A stretch of 60,581 nt of DNA from CAZGNZ01 sp964527215 (GCA_964527215.1 CAZGNZ010000024.1:1-60581), one strand, 5' to 3'. Shown: positions 36,095 to 45,620, counted from the stretch's first letter. Numbers and translations: made by a program. Notes: a model not told the origin generated them from the letters alone.

Positions 36095-36676
36095 TTAATA
36101 CTTAGGGGTTTCAACCAGATCACTGAACCATTGCCAGACATCATCCAGTTCATTCAGGTGGGATTTTTTCAGACGGTCAATAAACCGGGCATTTTCTATT
36201 GCAACTCCGCCCTGCTCTGCCACTGCAGTGGCAAACTCCAGTTCAGTGCTGTTGAATGTCCTGATCTTTGAATCGTACAGTCTGAGAACTCCGATGATTT
36301 CGTCCTTGAAAATGATGGGGATGGACAGAATGGCTTTAATTCCCTCCTTTCGGCAGGCGTTCGGATACTGCAGTTGATCATCATGATCAATATTTTCCAC
36401 CACGACCGGTGCTTTGGTTGCCATAGCCCGCGGCATGCTTTTGTCCGCGAGTACGGGACCTTTCCGTAAAAAGTCATCACCAAGATTAATATGCGTTATC
36501 ATCTCAAGGCGGTTTTCATGCTTGTTCAGCAGACTGATAGCACCCGCCATCATTCCCAGCGTCTGCATGGTACTGTCCACAATTTGGATCAGCACATCCT
36601 GCAGTTCACGGCTGGAACTGATTGCCTGACTGATTTTCACGAAGGCCGTAAAAAAATCCAGTCTTTCCCGTTTCAT
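36095..36676 (-). CDS. GAF-domain sensory protein
   Basis: A 193-residue protein made mostly of one GAF domain (about residues 12-170). Marks are L-Q-D-V-L-I-Q-I-V-D-S-T-M, A-I-S-L-L-N, the basal C-R-K-E-G-I-K-A-I-L-S-I-P-I and G-V-L-R-L-Y. No kinase, GGDEF or helix-turn-helix output follows. It may bind a small ligand or a redox group and act through protein contacts. A good ribosome site (GGGAGGAAAT) precedes the ATG. It lies 34 bases downstream of the small zinc-ribbon gene. Confidence 0.88.
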   Translation of the reverse strand: MKRERLDFFTAFVKISQAISSSRELQDVLIQIVDSTMQTLGMMAGAISLLNKHENRLEMITHINLGDDFLRKGPVLADKSMPRAMATKAPVVVENIDHDDQLQYPNACRKEGIKAILSIPIIFKDEIIGVLRLYDSKIRTFNSTELEFATAVAEQGGVAIENARFIDRLKKSHLNELDDVWQWFSDLVETPKY

Positions 36677-36710
36677 ATAATTTCCTCCCAGGTATTGGTA
36701 ACAGGGCGGA

Positions 36711-36869
36711 TCAGGCGGTGGATTTGGAGGATTGAGCTCTTTTTTTCTTCAGGGGGCGTACGCTGTTACTGCTGCATTTCGGACATGCCCGTTCCATCGG
36801 AATTTTTTTATCATACATTCCGCGAAACTCATGCCCGCACCGCAGACACTTGAAATCGGTTTCCTTCAT
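36711..36869 (-). CDS. Small FmdB-like zinc-ribbon protein
   Basis: A 52-residue frame starting 20 bases after the end of the HdrA-FlpD gene. It reads M-K-E-T-D-F-K-C-L-R-C-G-H-E-F with C-P-K-C 18 residues later, a two-knuckle zinc ribbon like the FmdB/regulatory ribbon group, ended by a basic Ser/Lys tail. Its close spacing to the hdr genes and its coding in the same direction suggest a regulator or assembly partner for the locus. It is too short for standard gene callers with a 60-codon limit. Confidence 0.75.
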   Translation of the reverse strand: MKETDFKCLRCGHEFRGMYDKKIPMERACPKCSSNSVRPLKKKRAQSSKSTA

Positions 36870-36889
36870 AATGATACTCTAATAGGGTT

Positions 36890-39376
36890 TTATGCCTGAA
36901 CCTGAACCGCAGAGCCGGTTGTCCTGTTCGGTTTATGACTGCGCTTTGCTTTTCTCTGTTCATTACGCAGACGCTCTTTTTTCAAAATATCCATGGTTTG
37001 ACGGACTTCTTCTGCCGTGACTTCCCGGCGCATTCGCTCCATATCTTCCATGGTGGATTTCCATTTCTGACCCTCTGCAGCACTGATCCATTCCAGCTGC
37101 AGGCGTTCCGGTCGAATCCCCAGACGCTCAAGCTTATCCCAGAGCCTTTCAACGCGTTTCTGGGTCCAGCGGTTGGCATCAATATAATGACAGTCCGCAA
37201 AATGGCATCCGGAGACCAGCACGATGGGGGCACCTTTCTCAAAAGCATGCAGGATAAATTTGGCGTCCACCCGTCCGCTGCACATAGTCCGAATGATGCG
37301 CTGGGAATTCGGGTACTGCATACGTGACAGACCCGCCAGGTCCGCACCGCCGTATGAGCACCAGTTGCAGGCAAATACCACTACTTTTTCCATAGGATTT
37401 TCAGACAATATGGCATCGACCTGGGCTTCATACTGTTCATCCTCAAAATGCTTCATGCTGATGGCGTCAAAGTTGCATTCTGCAGCACAGGTCCCGCAGC
37501 CTTTACAGGCCGCTTCAATGATTTCTGCAGGGGTTTTGGATTTTTTATCTCCGCCGATTATGGCGTTGAACGGACATACACTTACACATATTCCACAGGA
37601 TGTACAGTCTTCCGCATTACAAGCGGATGTGATGGCCTCCACGCTGATTTCGCCGGTATTCAGGAGAATCTGTGCCCGGGCAACTGCCGCGCTGGCCTGG
37701 GTGACACTGTCCTTGACATCTTTGGGAAACTCGGCACAACCGGCCAGGAATACTCCTCCGGTCGGTGCATCAACCGGTTTCAGTTTCGGATGGGACTCCA
37801 TAAAAAAACCATCTCCGGTTCGACTGAGGGTCAGCAGCTGCTGAATGGCGTCACTGTCCCTTCTCGGAATGACTCCGGTGGACAACACCACCATATCAAA
37901 CTCATAATCCCGAATTGTGCCCAGTGCCGTGTCTTCAGCCGTCAAAACAAGATTACGGGTTTCAGCATCTTCGTATATCTCACCGGGCAGTCCGCGTATA
38001 TACTGCACACCAGCCAGTTTGCTGCGGTGGAACAGATCTTCAAATCCTTTTCCGAATGCTCGAATATCTATATAAAATACAGTGATTTCAGTTTCCGGGT
38101 AGTGATCCTTGAGGAGCAGACTGTCTTTCACTGTGTTCATACAGCAGATGTTGCTGCAGTAAGGATTGCCGGTAGCGCTGTGCGACCGCGAACCAACACA
38201 TTGAATAAAGGCAATTCGTTTGGGTGTCTGATGATCTGTCGGCCGGATGAAGTGCCCTTCCGTGGGGCCGCCGGCGGATATCAGACGTTCAAATTCCATG
38301 CTGGTAATCACATTTTCAAACCGGGTGTATCCGTATTCATCCATTTCGGTGGGATCATACACATCCATACCGGTTGCCACAATCACAGCACCCACATTCA
38401 ACTGGATCAATTCATCTTCCATATCGAAGTCAATACAGTTTTTCTCGCATACCTCCGCACACTTCCCACAGGCAATGGGATTATTGCCCAGACAGTTTTC
38501 GCTGTCTAAAATGTACACGGAGGGAACTGCCTGGGGAAAGGGCATATGAATGGCTTTCCGGCTGGAGAACCCTTCCTGAAATTCATCGGGCACCACAACC
38601 GGGCAGACTTTTTCACATTCACCGCAGGCATTGCAGGCATTTTCATCCACAAAACGGGCCTTTTTCCGGACCGTGACCTGAAAATTCCCGATGTATCCGT
38701 CAACGTTTTCTACTTCACTGAAGGCAAGGAGATTGATTCGGGGATGCCGACCGGCATCCATCATTTTAGGTCCCAGAATTCATATTGAACAGTCCATGGT
38801 GGGATAGGTTTTGTCCAGTGCAGCCATAAGGCCGCCGATGGACGCCTCCTTTTCCACCAGATGTACCTGGTATCCGGCATCAGCAAGATCCAGTGCGGAC
38901 TGTATCCCGGCTACGCCGCCGCCCACTACCAGTACTTCCTTCTGAACCGGAAGGCGGGTTTCTGTCTGAGGCTGTAAGTATCTCGCCCGGGCCACAGCCA
39001 CCTTAACGATATCTTTCGCTTTTTTGGTAGCCCCGTCATAATCATTCAAATGTACCCAGCTGCAGTGTTCCCGAATGTTCGCCATTTCCATGAGATAAGG
39101 ATTGACCCCGGCCTCGGCAACGCAGTTCCGGAACGTCACTTCATGCATTCGCGGTGTGCAGGATGCCACCACCACCCGGTTTAACTGATATTCCTTTATG
39201 TAGCGCTTGATTTCCTGCTGACCCGGTTCTGCACATGTGTACTTGTTCAAAACTGAGCAGGTCACGTCAGGCAGCGTCTGAGCAAAATCTCGTACCGCGG
39301 CACAATCCAGTGATCCGGCGATATTCATCCCGCATTCACAGACAAACACACCAATTCGAAGATTATCTTCCGGCAT
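36890..39376 (-). CDS. hdrA: HdrA-FlpD fusion selenoprotein
   Basis: Read through the UGA at 38782-38780, this is an 828-residue flavin-bifurcating subunit with Sec at residue 199. Domains are an HdrA N-domain (1-140, G-V-F-V-C-E-C-G-M-N-I; V-A-S-C-T-P-R-M-H-E), an FAD domain opening V-V-G-G-G-V-A-G near 150, and the box D-C-S-I-U-I-L-G-P-K-M. Two inserted 4Fe-4S motifs follow (C-N-A-C-G-E-C-E-K-V-C-P and C-G-K-C-A-E-V-C), then the rest of the flavin domain and C-terminal ferredoxin motifs (C-T-S-C-G-I-C and C-K-G-C-G-T-C). From about 665 it carries an MvhD/FlpD [2Fe-2S] domain (F-A-C-N-W-C-S-Y-G-G-A-D). HdrA takes electrons into FAD and splits them between ferredoxin and HdrBC. A conventional call would split this gene into 198- and 624-residue pieces. 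Confidence 0.9.
38742..38759 (-). promoter_or_regulatory. Candidate SECIS element of the hdrA-flpD gene
   Basis: In the mRNA a perfect seven-pair stem GGAUGCC/GGCAUCC closes a GGUC loop. The loop begins 27 bases after the UGA, within the distance usual for bacterial SECIS hairpins. The same 18 bases occur at the same distance in the second hdrA gene. Confidence 0.82.
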
Positions 39377-39427
39377 TCCGCCCCCTTTAATTCGAACAAT
39401 TTTTGTATGGTTGCTGGATGATCTTTT

Positions 39428-40309
39428 TCACCCCATCATCCGGTCGGGTTCAAATAGTTTGTGAACTGATATCCGATGCTGATCCAGTCCCACATCTTTC
39501 AGTGTTAATCCCTGTGCAAGCCCCAACAGCTGGAAATAGTAAATCACCGGGACTTCGTGTTTTTTTCCCAATTTTCGTTCTATAATCCGCTGACCGACAT
39601 CAAAAGAGGAAAAGCATGTGGGACAAATCAGCCCCAGACAGTCTGCCCCGGCATCCTTAACGGAATCAAATATATCCGACGTCATTCGGGCCGGAATCAA
39701 ATCATCCAGACAGCCCTTTCCGCAGCATAAGAGCTGCTCCTCGTGTCTGACAGCCACCGCACCCGTCAGCCGTACAAGATCACTCATTATCTCCGGGTAA
39801 TCCGCATCATCCACATGCATGATCTGACTGGGTTTCAGCAGATGGCAGCCGTAATGTATGGCTACTTTTAATCCTGACAGTGAATTGCTGATTGTTGACC
39901 GGATACGGTCATATCCATACACGTCTCTGAGATAAACAACCGCGTGCTCAACCATTCCCCTGCCTTCATATACCCGATCCACTTTTTTCAGACGCTCATT
40001 GACCTTATCCAGCAGATCAGGATTTTCATTCAGAAGAAAACGAACCTCCTTCAGGGTGGACGTACAGCCGCTGCACACGGTCAGCAAAGGCAGACCGGAG
40101 GACTCTGCCACTGCCAGGTTCCGGGCTGCTGCCGTCAGCCAGTCCAGTTGGCTGCGGGCTTTGAAATAAATGGGATCGGGGCAGCATGTGAACGGAAGAT
40201 CCTCAACCAGCTCAAAGTCCAGATTGGCAAAAACCTTCCGGGCAGCCATTTCGATATGAGGATAGCGCAGCGGAATCATGCATCCCCAGAACGGGACTAC
40301 GGCAGTCAT
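39428..40309 (-). CDS. hdrB: Heterodisulfide reductase subunit B-like protein
   Basis: A 293-residue protein with two CCG domains. The first has F-W-G-C-M-I-P near residue 10, T-C-C-P-D-P near 42 and C-S-G-C near 80. The second has H-Y-G-C-H near 152, L-C-C-G-K-G-C near 195 and I-C-P-T-C-F near 228. These cysteines bind the two noncubane 4Fe-4S clusters that reduce a disulfide in methanogen HdrB. Because bacteria lack CoM-CoB disulfide, the true acceptor is unknown, possibly another thiol or a menaquinone-linked partner. The start overlaps the hdrC stop by 4 bases and the hdrA-flpD gene follows 51 bases later. Confidence 0.93.
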   Translation of the reverse strand: MTAVVPFWGCMIPLRYPHIEMAARKVFANLDFELVEDLPFTCCPDPIYFKARSQLDWLTAAARNLAVAESSGLPLLTVCSGCTSTLKEVRFLLNENPDLLDKVNERLKKVDRVYEGRGMVEHAVVYLRDVYGYDRIRSTISNSLSGLKVAIHYGCHLLKPSQIMHVDDADYPEIMSDLVRLTGAVAVRHEEQLLCCGKGCLDDLIPARMTSDIFDSVKDAGADCLGLICPTCFSSFDVGQRIIERKLGKKHEVPVIYYFQLLGLAQGLTLKDVGLDQHRISVHKLFEPDRMMG

Positions 40310-40794
40310 TCATCCTCCTCCGTTTGAAGCAGCCTTGCAAGTTCATCGTATCCGTTCATTCGGAATTCCGGCAGACCAAATTTTTCTCTTCGTCGCTGGA
40401 TAGCAGAACTCATGGGGGTGCTCATCCCTGATTTCAGAATGCTTTCAGAATATTTCGCAATGAGATCCGGAGCACAATTATCCTCCATGCACATATTTTT
40501 CAGCGCGGTGATTACCTCCACCGGACGTACGTCCTGAGGACAGCGTTCATAGCAGGTGTAGCAGTTTGTACACAGCCAGATGGGTGAATCCTCTCTCAAC
40601 AGAGTATCACGCATTCCAAGCGCTGCCATGAGCATTATACTGCGCGGATTAAAGTCATCCGAGTATTCAGCCGCCGGGCAGAGAGCCACGCACGCACCGC
40701 ATTGATAGCAGAAGTTATGATGATCTCCGCCAAGAAATTCATTGAGTCTGGCTCTGAATTCAAAATCAACAATATGTACTTTGTCTGATTTCAT
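40306..40794 (-). CDS. hdrC: Heterodisulfide reductase subunit C-like protein
   Basis: A 162-residue electron-transfer subunit. The ATG at 40794 follows AGGGAG and overlaps the stop of the upstream HdrD-like gene; the longer start at 40824 is less likely. Two 4Fe-4S motifs are F-C-Y-Q-C-G-A-C-V-A-L-C-P near residue 28 and W-L-C-T-N-C-Y-T-C-Y-E-R-C-P near 73. HdrC carries electrons between HdrA ferredoxin clusters and HdrB. The 4-base overlaps on both sides indicate tight translational coupling and a stoichiometric complex. Confidence 0.93.
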   Translation of the reverse strand: MKSDKVHIVDFEFRARLNEFLGGDHHNFCYQCGACVALCPAAEYSDDFNPRSIMLMAALGMRDTLLREDSPIWLCTNCYTCYERCPQDVRPVEVITALKNMCMEDNCAPDLIAKYSESILKSGMSTPMSSAIQRRREKFGLPEFRMNGYDELARLLQTEEDE

Positions 40795-41966
40795 GCATCT
40801 CCCTGCCGGTTGATTTTTTCCCAAATCAGTGTAGCAATATCCCTGATTTGAATATTACGGCCATCGTTTACCGATGTATCCTTTTGGGTGCATGTCAGAT
40901 GAATCTGGCACTTCGGACAGGCAACCGCCATCATTTCCGCTCCGCTCTCAGCGGCCTGTTTCAATCTCAGGGTCTGTATGGCTTTTGCATTGCTGTCACA
41001 GTTCATCCAGCCGCTGACCCCGCAGCAGAGACTGCGGCGACCGAATGGATTCATTTCTCTGAATGCCCCGTTGCTGCCTGCGTTCAGCAGCTGTCTGGGT
41101 TCATCATAAATTCCAAGATGCCGACCCAAACGACAGGGATCCTGATATGTGACCGGAGTCTGTGTTTCATCATTTTTCAGTTTCAGTTCCCCCGAATTCA
41201 TCTTCTCTGACAGGAACTGGCTGATATGCTGGCACCGGGCATTCACGGGATACCCAGCCTGCGGGTACAAATTGGTAAATGCGGACAATCCTTCCGCGCA
41301 GCTGAACAGAATGAGGTTTGCACCGGATTCCCGAATTCGTTTGGAATTATATCTCGCCAGTTTTTCAAAATGAACCTGATCCCCGTTCCAGTACAAATCG
41401 TGACCGCAGCAGCGTTCATCGGGCAGCAGGACCGGCTCGATGCCTAAATGATTTAATATTCGAATTGTGTTGACTGAAGCCGCAAGCATATCCGTCTCGA
41501 TATCATGAAAAATATGCTGGAAAAATGGTGCACAGCCCACAAAATAGAGGATATCCCCATGCTCGGCAATTTTCACGTCTTCCGGCAGCCAATCCATACG
41601 TCTGGGCTCCAACTGCTCAGAGGTCATGAGTCGCTGTACTGACTGAACACAGCCGGAGTGAGCACAGCGGCCCTCATACCCGGCATCCTGTGCATGCAAC
41701 CGAATCAGCCGAATCAGGTCCATGAAACGGATATCTCCCATACAGACTTCTTCACACTTTCCGCAGGTCAGACAGCTCCAAAGGTCATAATCCTGATAAA
41801 GGGATTCACTATCGCTGCGGATAGAACGCGTCAGCAGTACTCTGGGTGAATATTGTTTTCCTGCCGCACTGACCGGACAGACAGCTGTGCATCTGCCGCA
41901 GTCCAAGCACCCAAACGCATTGGTCTTTCTGATCTGCTCCAGAAATTCAGTATTCGTATTTACCAT
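40791..41966 (-). CDS. HdrD-like iron-sulfur protein (fused HdrC-HdrB type)
   Basis: A 391-residue protein from the ATG at 41966; a longer frame to 42032 would overlap the mvhD gene. The N-terminus has two 4Fe-4S motifs (C-L-D-C-G-R-C-T-A-V-C-P and C-L-T-C-G-K-C-E-E-V-C). The C-terminal 260 residues are two CCG-like domains: V-G-C-A-P and R-C-C-G-H-D then S-C-A-E in the first, D-P-C-R-L, L-C-C-G-V-S and A-C-P-K-C in the second. It resembles HdrD, GlpC and LutA/LldE-type proteins. The first domain's final C-x-x-C is reduced to S-C-A-E, so only one full noncubane site may remain. It gives the locus a second possible disulfide- or quinone-linked exit. Confidence 0.88.
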   Translation of the reverse strand: MVNTNTEFLEQIRKTNAFGCLDCGRCTAVCPVSAAGKQYSPRVLLTRSIRSDSESLYQDYDLWSCLTCGKCEEVCMGDIRFMDLIRLIRLHAQDAGYEGRCAHSGCVQSVQRLMTSEQLEPRRMDWLPEDVKIAEHGDILYFVGCAPFFQHIFHDIETDMLAASVNTIRILNHLGIEPVLLPDERCCGHDLYWNGDQVHFEKLARYNSKRIRESGANLILFSCAEGLSAFTNLYPQAGYPVNARCQHISQFLSEKMNSGELKLKNDETQTPVTYQDPCRLGRHLGIYDEPRQLLNAGSNGAFREMNPFGRRSLCCGVSGWMNCDSNAKAIQTLRLKQAAESGAEMMAVACPKCQIHLTCTQKDTSVNDGRNIQIRDIATLIWEKINRQGDA

Positions 41967-41970
41967 GCTC

Positions 41971-42474
41971 TCATTCCGGTACACCGGATATTTTGGAAGA
42001 TTTTCCGGACTCTGATCCACCGTCGATAACATCCGGCAGTACTGTTTTGGTTCGGTGTTCTATCTTGAGATGACCGGGGCCGGCTTTTTTCACTTCTGCC
42101 GTGAACTCTCTGACAACTCTGGCAAACTTGGGTGCTTCAGCGGCTGAAATCATTTCATATCTGATTCGGACCGGATTGATTCCAAGCATTGTTACCAGAT
42201 TTCGGGTTCTTTCAAAGTTGTGAACCGTCTGCTTGGCACCGAAAAGATAATGACAGTCTTCCAGATGACATCCGGTCACCAGAACACCGTCCGCCCCCAG
42301 TTCAAAGGCTTTCAGAACAAAGGATGGATTGATCCGGCCGGCGCACATGACTCTGATCACCCGTGTATTGGCTGGGTACTGCATACGACCCACACCTGCC
42401 GCATCTGCAGCGGGATAGCTGCACCAGTTACAGGCAAAAATAACAATTTTGGGTTCAAATTCGTTGGATGTCAT
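41971..42474 (-). CDS. mvhD: MvhD/FlpD-family [2Fe-2S] electron-transfer protein
   Basis: A 167-residue protein of the hydrogenase-delta/FlpD group. It holds the signature F-A-C-N-W-C-S-Y-P-A-A-D, then M-C-A-G-R-I and G-C-H-L-E-D-C-H-Y, giving the cysteines for a [2Fe-2S] cluster. It passes electrons from a hydrogenase, formate dehydrogenase or NADH module to HdrA. No mvhAG, fdh or flox gene is in the window, so the donor is unknown. A second copy of the domain is fused to the other HdrA. All cysteines are normal; in some organisms MvhD is itself a selenoprotein. It begins 13 bases after the double HdrA gene. Confidence 0.93.
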   Translation of the reverse strand: MTSNEFEPKIVIFACNWCSYPAADAAGVGRMQYPANTRVIRVMCAGRINPSFVLKAFELGADGVLVTGCHLEDCHYLFGAKQTVHNFERTRNLVTMLGINPVRIRYEMISAAEAPKFARVVREFTAEVKKAGPGHLKIEHRTKTVLPDVIDGGSESGKSSKISGVPE

Positions 42475-42487
42475 TCTGGTTGACCGC

Positions 42488-45400
42488 CTATGAAGTTACC
42501 GACCATGATTCATCCTCAAACAATGCTTCCAGTACGGTTTCGATATGTGAATCCCGAAAGTGACGAATATCAATGGCTCCCGAGGGGCAGATGGCTGCGC
42601 AGGTTCCGCATCCTTTGCACAGGGCTTCATTCACGGCAGCCGTTCGATCCGGACCTGTTCCTGTCAGTTCAATCGCGTTGAATTCACATATTTCAACGCA
42701 GCTTCCGCATGCCCGGCAGAATTCACTGATGATGAAACTTGTGACCGGTTCCATGGTGATACGTCCCCGTGTCAGAAGTGCCGCCACTTTCCCTGCCACT
42801 GCCGCAGACTGGGCCACAGAATCTCCGATATCTTTCGGAAACTGAGCACAGCCAGTAAGAAATACACCTTCCGTTGTGGTTTCCACAGGTCCGAATTTTG
42901 GATGTCTTTCCATAAAAAATCCATCCATGCTGCGTGGTATTTTCAACAAATCACGCATCATTGCATGCCCTTCCCTGCTGGGTCGCATTCCCGCTGAGAG
43001 AATGACCGCATCGATTGGAACCTCAATATCCTGATTCAGACCAGTATGATGAAAAAGAATGGATTCCGCATGACGGTTTCCGCGGACTTTCGGCGGCTGA
43101 ACGGGATGATACCGCAGAAAGAGCACACCCATTTCCCGCGCCTGCCGGTACATATCCTCAGCGCCCATCGTATACACCCGTATATCTCGGTGGAAAATGG
43201 TGACGTTCACACCCCGCTCACGCAGTATAAGCGCTTGTTTCAGAGCAGATTGACAGCAGTACCGTGAACAGCCGGTATTATTCTCAGGATTCCGCGATCC
43301 CACACACTGAATAAATGCCGCATTTTTAACCGGGCTGCCGGCAACTTTCAATATGCCTTTTGCCGCAGAAATTTGTTCCAGATCCATACTGGTGATGACA
43401 TTGGAGAACCTGTCGTATCCAAATTCCTTATCCGGTCGATACAGGTCTGAGCCGATGGCAATGACAATGGCACCGGCCTGTATGACGTCAGAAGCGGATT
43501 GTCCGTTTTTTCCCGAGGACAGATGCAGGGTGAAATTGCCGACAAATCCTGAAATATCTGTTACTTTGGTGTCGGTTTTGCATTTCACGCTTTTGCGAGT
43601 CAGTTGTTTTTCAAGTCGGCTGATAAGCGTTTTGCCTGGAATACCGCTGGGATAAACCGAATTCAATTTTCTTACCCGGCCGCCCAGCTTCGACTGGGTT
43701 TCAATCAGCGTGGTGCGGAATCCCTGTGCGGCGATATCTACAGCCGCCTGCATACCGGCAATCCCTCCGCCAATGACGACCACCTGACGGTTCAGGGTCA
43801 TCTCTCGCGGGGTAAGCGGTTCAAGCCGCCCGGCTCTTGCAACCGCCATTCGAACAAGGTCTTTTGCTTTTGCGGTGGCTTCGTCAGGTTCATTCTGGTG
43901 AACCCAGGAACAGTGGTCACGGATGTTGGCCATTTCCAGGAGATACGGATTCAGACCGGCCGCAAGCAGTGTTTCGCGGAAAACAGGTTCATGCGTTCGA
44001 GGAGTGCAGGCAGCCACTACCACCCGATTGAGCCGGTTTTCGCGAATCCGTTCTTCAATTTCCTTCTGAGCGCTTCCTGAACAGGAAAACAGGGAATCAT
44101 CGGCAAACACCACCCCGGGAAGCTTTCCGGCATATGCGGTGACATCGGAAATATCCACGATACCGCCAATATTCAAACCGCAGTGACAGACAAACACACC
44201 TGTCCGCACATCCTTTTCCAGTCTTTGGTCCGGCTGAGGATCATTTTCTTTTTTTTCAGACTCAGCGACTGAATCGGTTTCTGTATTGAGGAATGTCGCC
44301 AGCGGTTGGATATGCAGAGCGGCTTTTGCTGCAGCTCCGGAAGCTTCCGCGATGGAGTCTGTGATGTCTTTTGGCGCAGTGGAACATCCACAGAGATAAA
44401 TGCCGTTCCTGGATGAATTCAAGGGTGCAGCTGCAGAATCCCGGGCTTTGAAGAACCCGTTCCGATCCAGCTCAATATTCAGGATTTGCGATAACTCTCC
44501 CAAATCTTCCGGAGGAATCAGTGCAGCGGACAATACGGCCAGATCCACTGAGATTTTCTGAACCGTCCCCGTTTCAGCGTCTTCAACAAACAAAACAGGA
44601 GCACCGGTTTGAATATCTTCGGTAATCCGTGACGGTTTGCCTTTGATAAAACGAACACCCTCCTCGACGGCTCTCTGATAAAATTCCTCAAATCCTTTTC
44701 CAAAGGCTCGAATATCAATATAGAAAATGGTGATTTCGGCATTCGGATAATGTTCCCGAATGAGCAGCGCGTCCTTGATGGCGTTCATGCAGCAGATACG
44801 GCTGCAGTAGCGGATATCCCATTTTTCATTTCGGGATCCAACGCAGTTGATGAATGCAATTTTGCGGGGTGTTTCGGTCTGGGTAAAACTGACCAATTCT
44901 CCTTTGGTGGGTCCGCCGGCAGACAGAATACGCTCAAGTTCAAAACTGGTGACGACATTTTTAAACCGGGTGTAACCGTATTCGCTGGCTTCCCGGGGAT
45001 CGTAATAATCGATGCCTGTCGCGAGGATGACTGATCCAATTTTCCGTTCAAGCATTTCACCGGGATCATCATGAGAGATGCACCCTATTTTGCAGGCATT
45101 GATACATTTTGCACACGCAATGGGAACCCGTCTCAGGCAATCTTCCTCAGATAAAACATACGCAGACGGAACTGCCTGAGGAAATTCCTGATAAATCGCC
45201 TTTCTTGCGCCGAGACCGACATTAAAATCGCTGTGACGAACCACCGGACATTCTGCGGCACAGTCACCGCAGGCTGTACATTGGTCCGGATCAACAAATC
45301 GCGGTTTTCTTCTGATTCGGGCGCTGAAGCTGCCCGCCCGACCAGTCAGTTCGGTCAGTTCGCTGTATGTCAGCAGTTCGATATTGGGATGCCGACCGGC

Positions 45401-45595
45401 ATCCATCATTTTCGGGCCAAGTATTCAGATGGCACAGTCCATGGAAGAAAAAGTCTTGTCCAGCTGTGCCATACGGCCGCCGATACTGGGACGTTTTTCC
45501 ACCAGATGAACCTGAATCCCCGCCTCTGCAAGATCCAGTGCTGCCTGAATTCCGGCAATACCCCCGCCAATGACTAGTACACCCTTTTGGCTCAA
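42488..45595 (-). CDS. hdrA: Double-module HdrA selenoprotein
   Basis: From a TTG at 45595 (AAGGA seven bases before) and through the UGA at 45427-45425 this reads as 1035 residues with Sec at 57. Module 1 starts right at the Rossmann loop (V-L-V-I-G-G-G-I-A-G), lacks the usual HdrA N-domain, and holds D-C-A-I-U-I-L-G-P-K-M plus ferredoxin motifs. Module 2 (from about residue 450) is a full HdrA: N-domain (G-V-F-V-C-H-C-G-L-N-I), FAD loop V-V-I-G-G-G-I-A-G, then Y-P-S-G-I-P-G-K where the Cys/Sec box should be. It ends with two C-terminal 4Fe-4S motifs (C-R-A-C-G-S-C and C-K-G-C-G-T-C). Only one of the two flavin sites keeps the chalcogen ligand. A gene caller would start it at 45409 and lose the first FAD loop. 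Confidence 0.88.
45387..45404 (-). promoter_or_regulatory. Candidate SECIS element of the double hdrA gene
   Basis: The hairpin is identical to that in the first hdrA gene: stem GGAUGCC/GGCAUCC, loop GGUC, with the loop starting 27 bases after the UGA. Before the hairpin the four shared codons for I-L-G-P all differ at the third base between the two genes, while none differs in the hairpin. Confidence 0.82.
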
Positions 45596-45620
45596 TGGTT
45601 ATCCTTTTGCTGTGTTTTTC

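Noticed and set aside
38780..38782. UGA as a sequencing error, frameshift or UGA=Trp/Gly code
   Set aside because: The same UGA occurs at the same motif position in two paralogues, each with an intact hairpin. Other genes here end in UGA, as in the GH1 gene, so the code is not reassigned.
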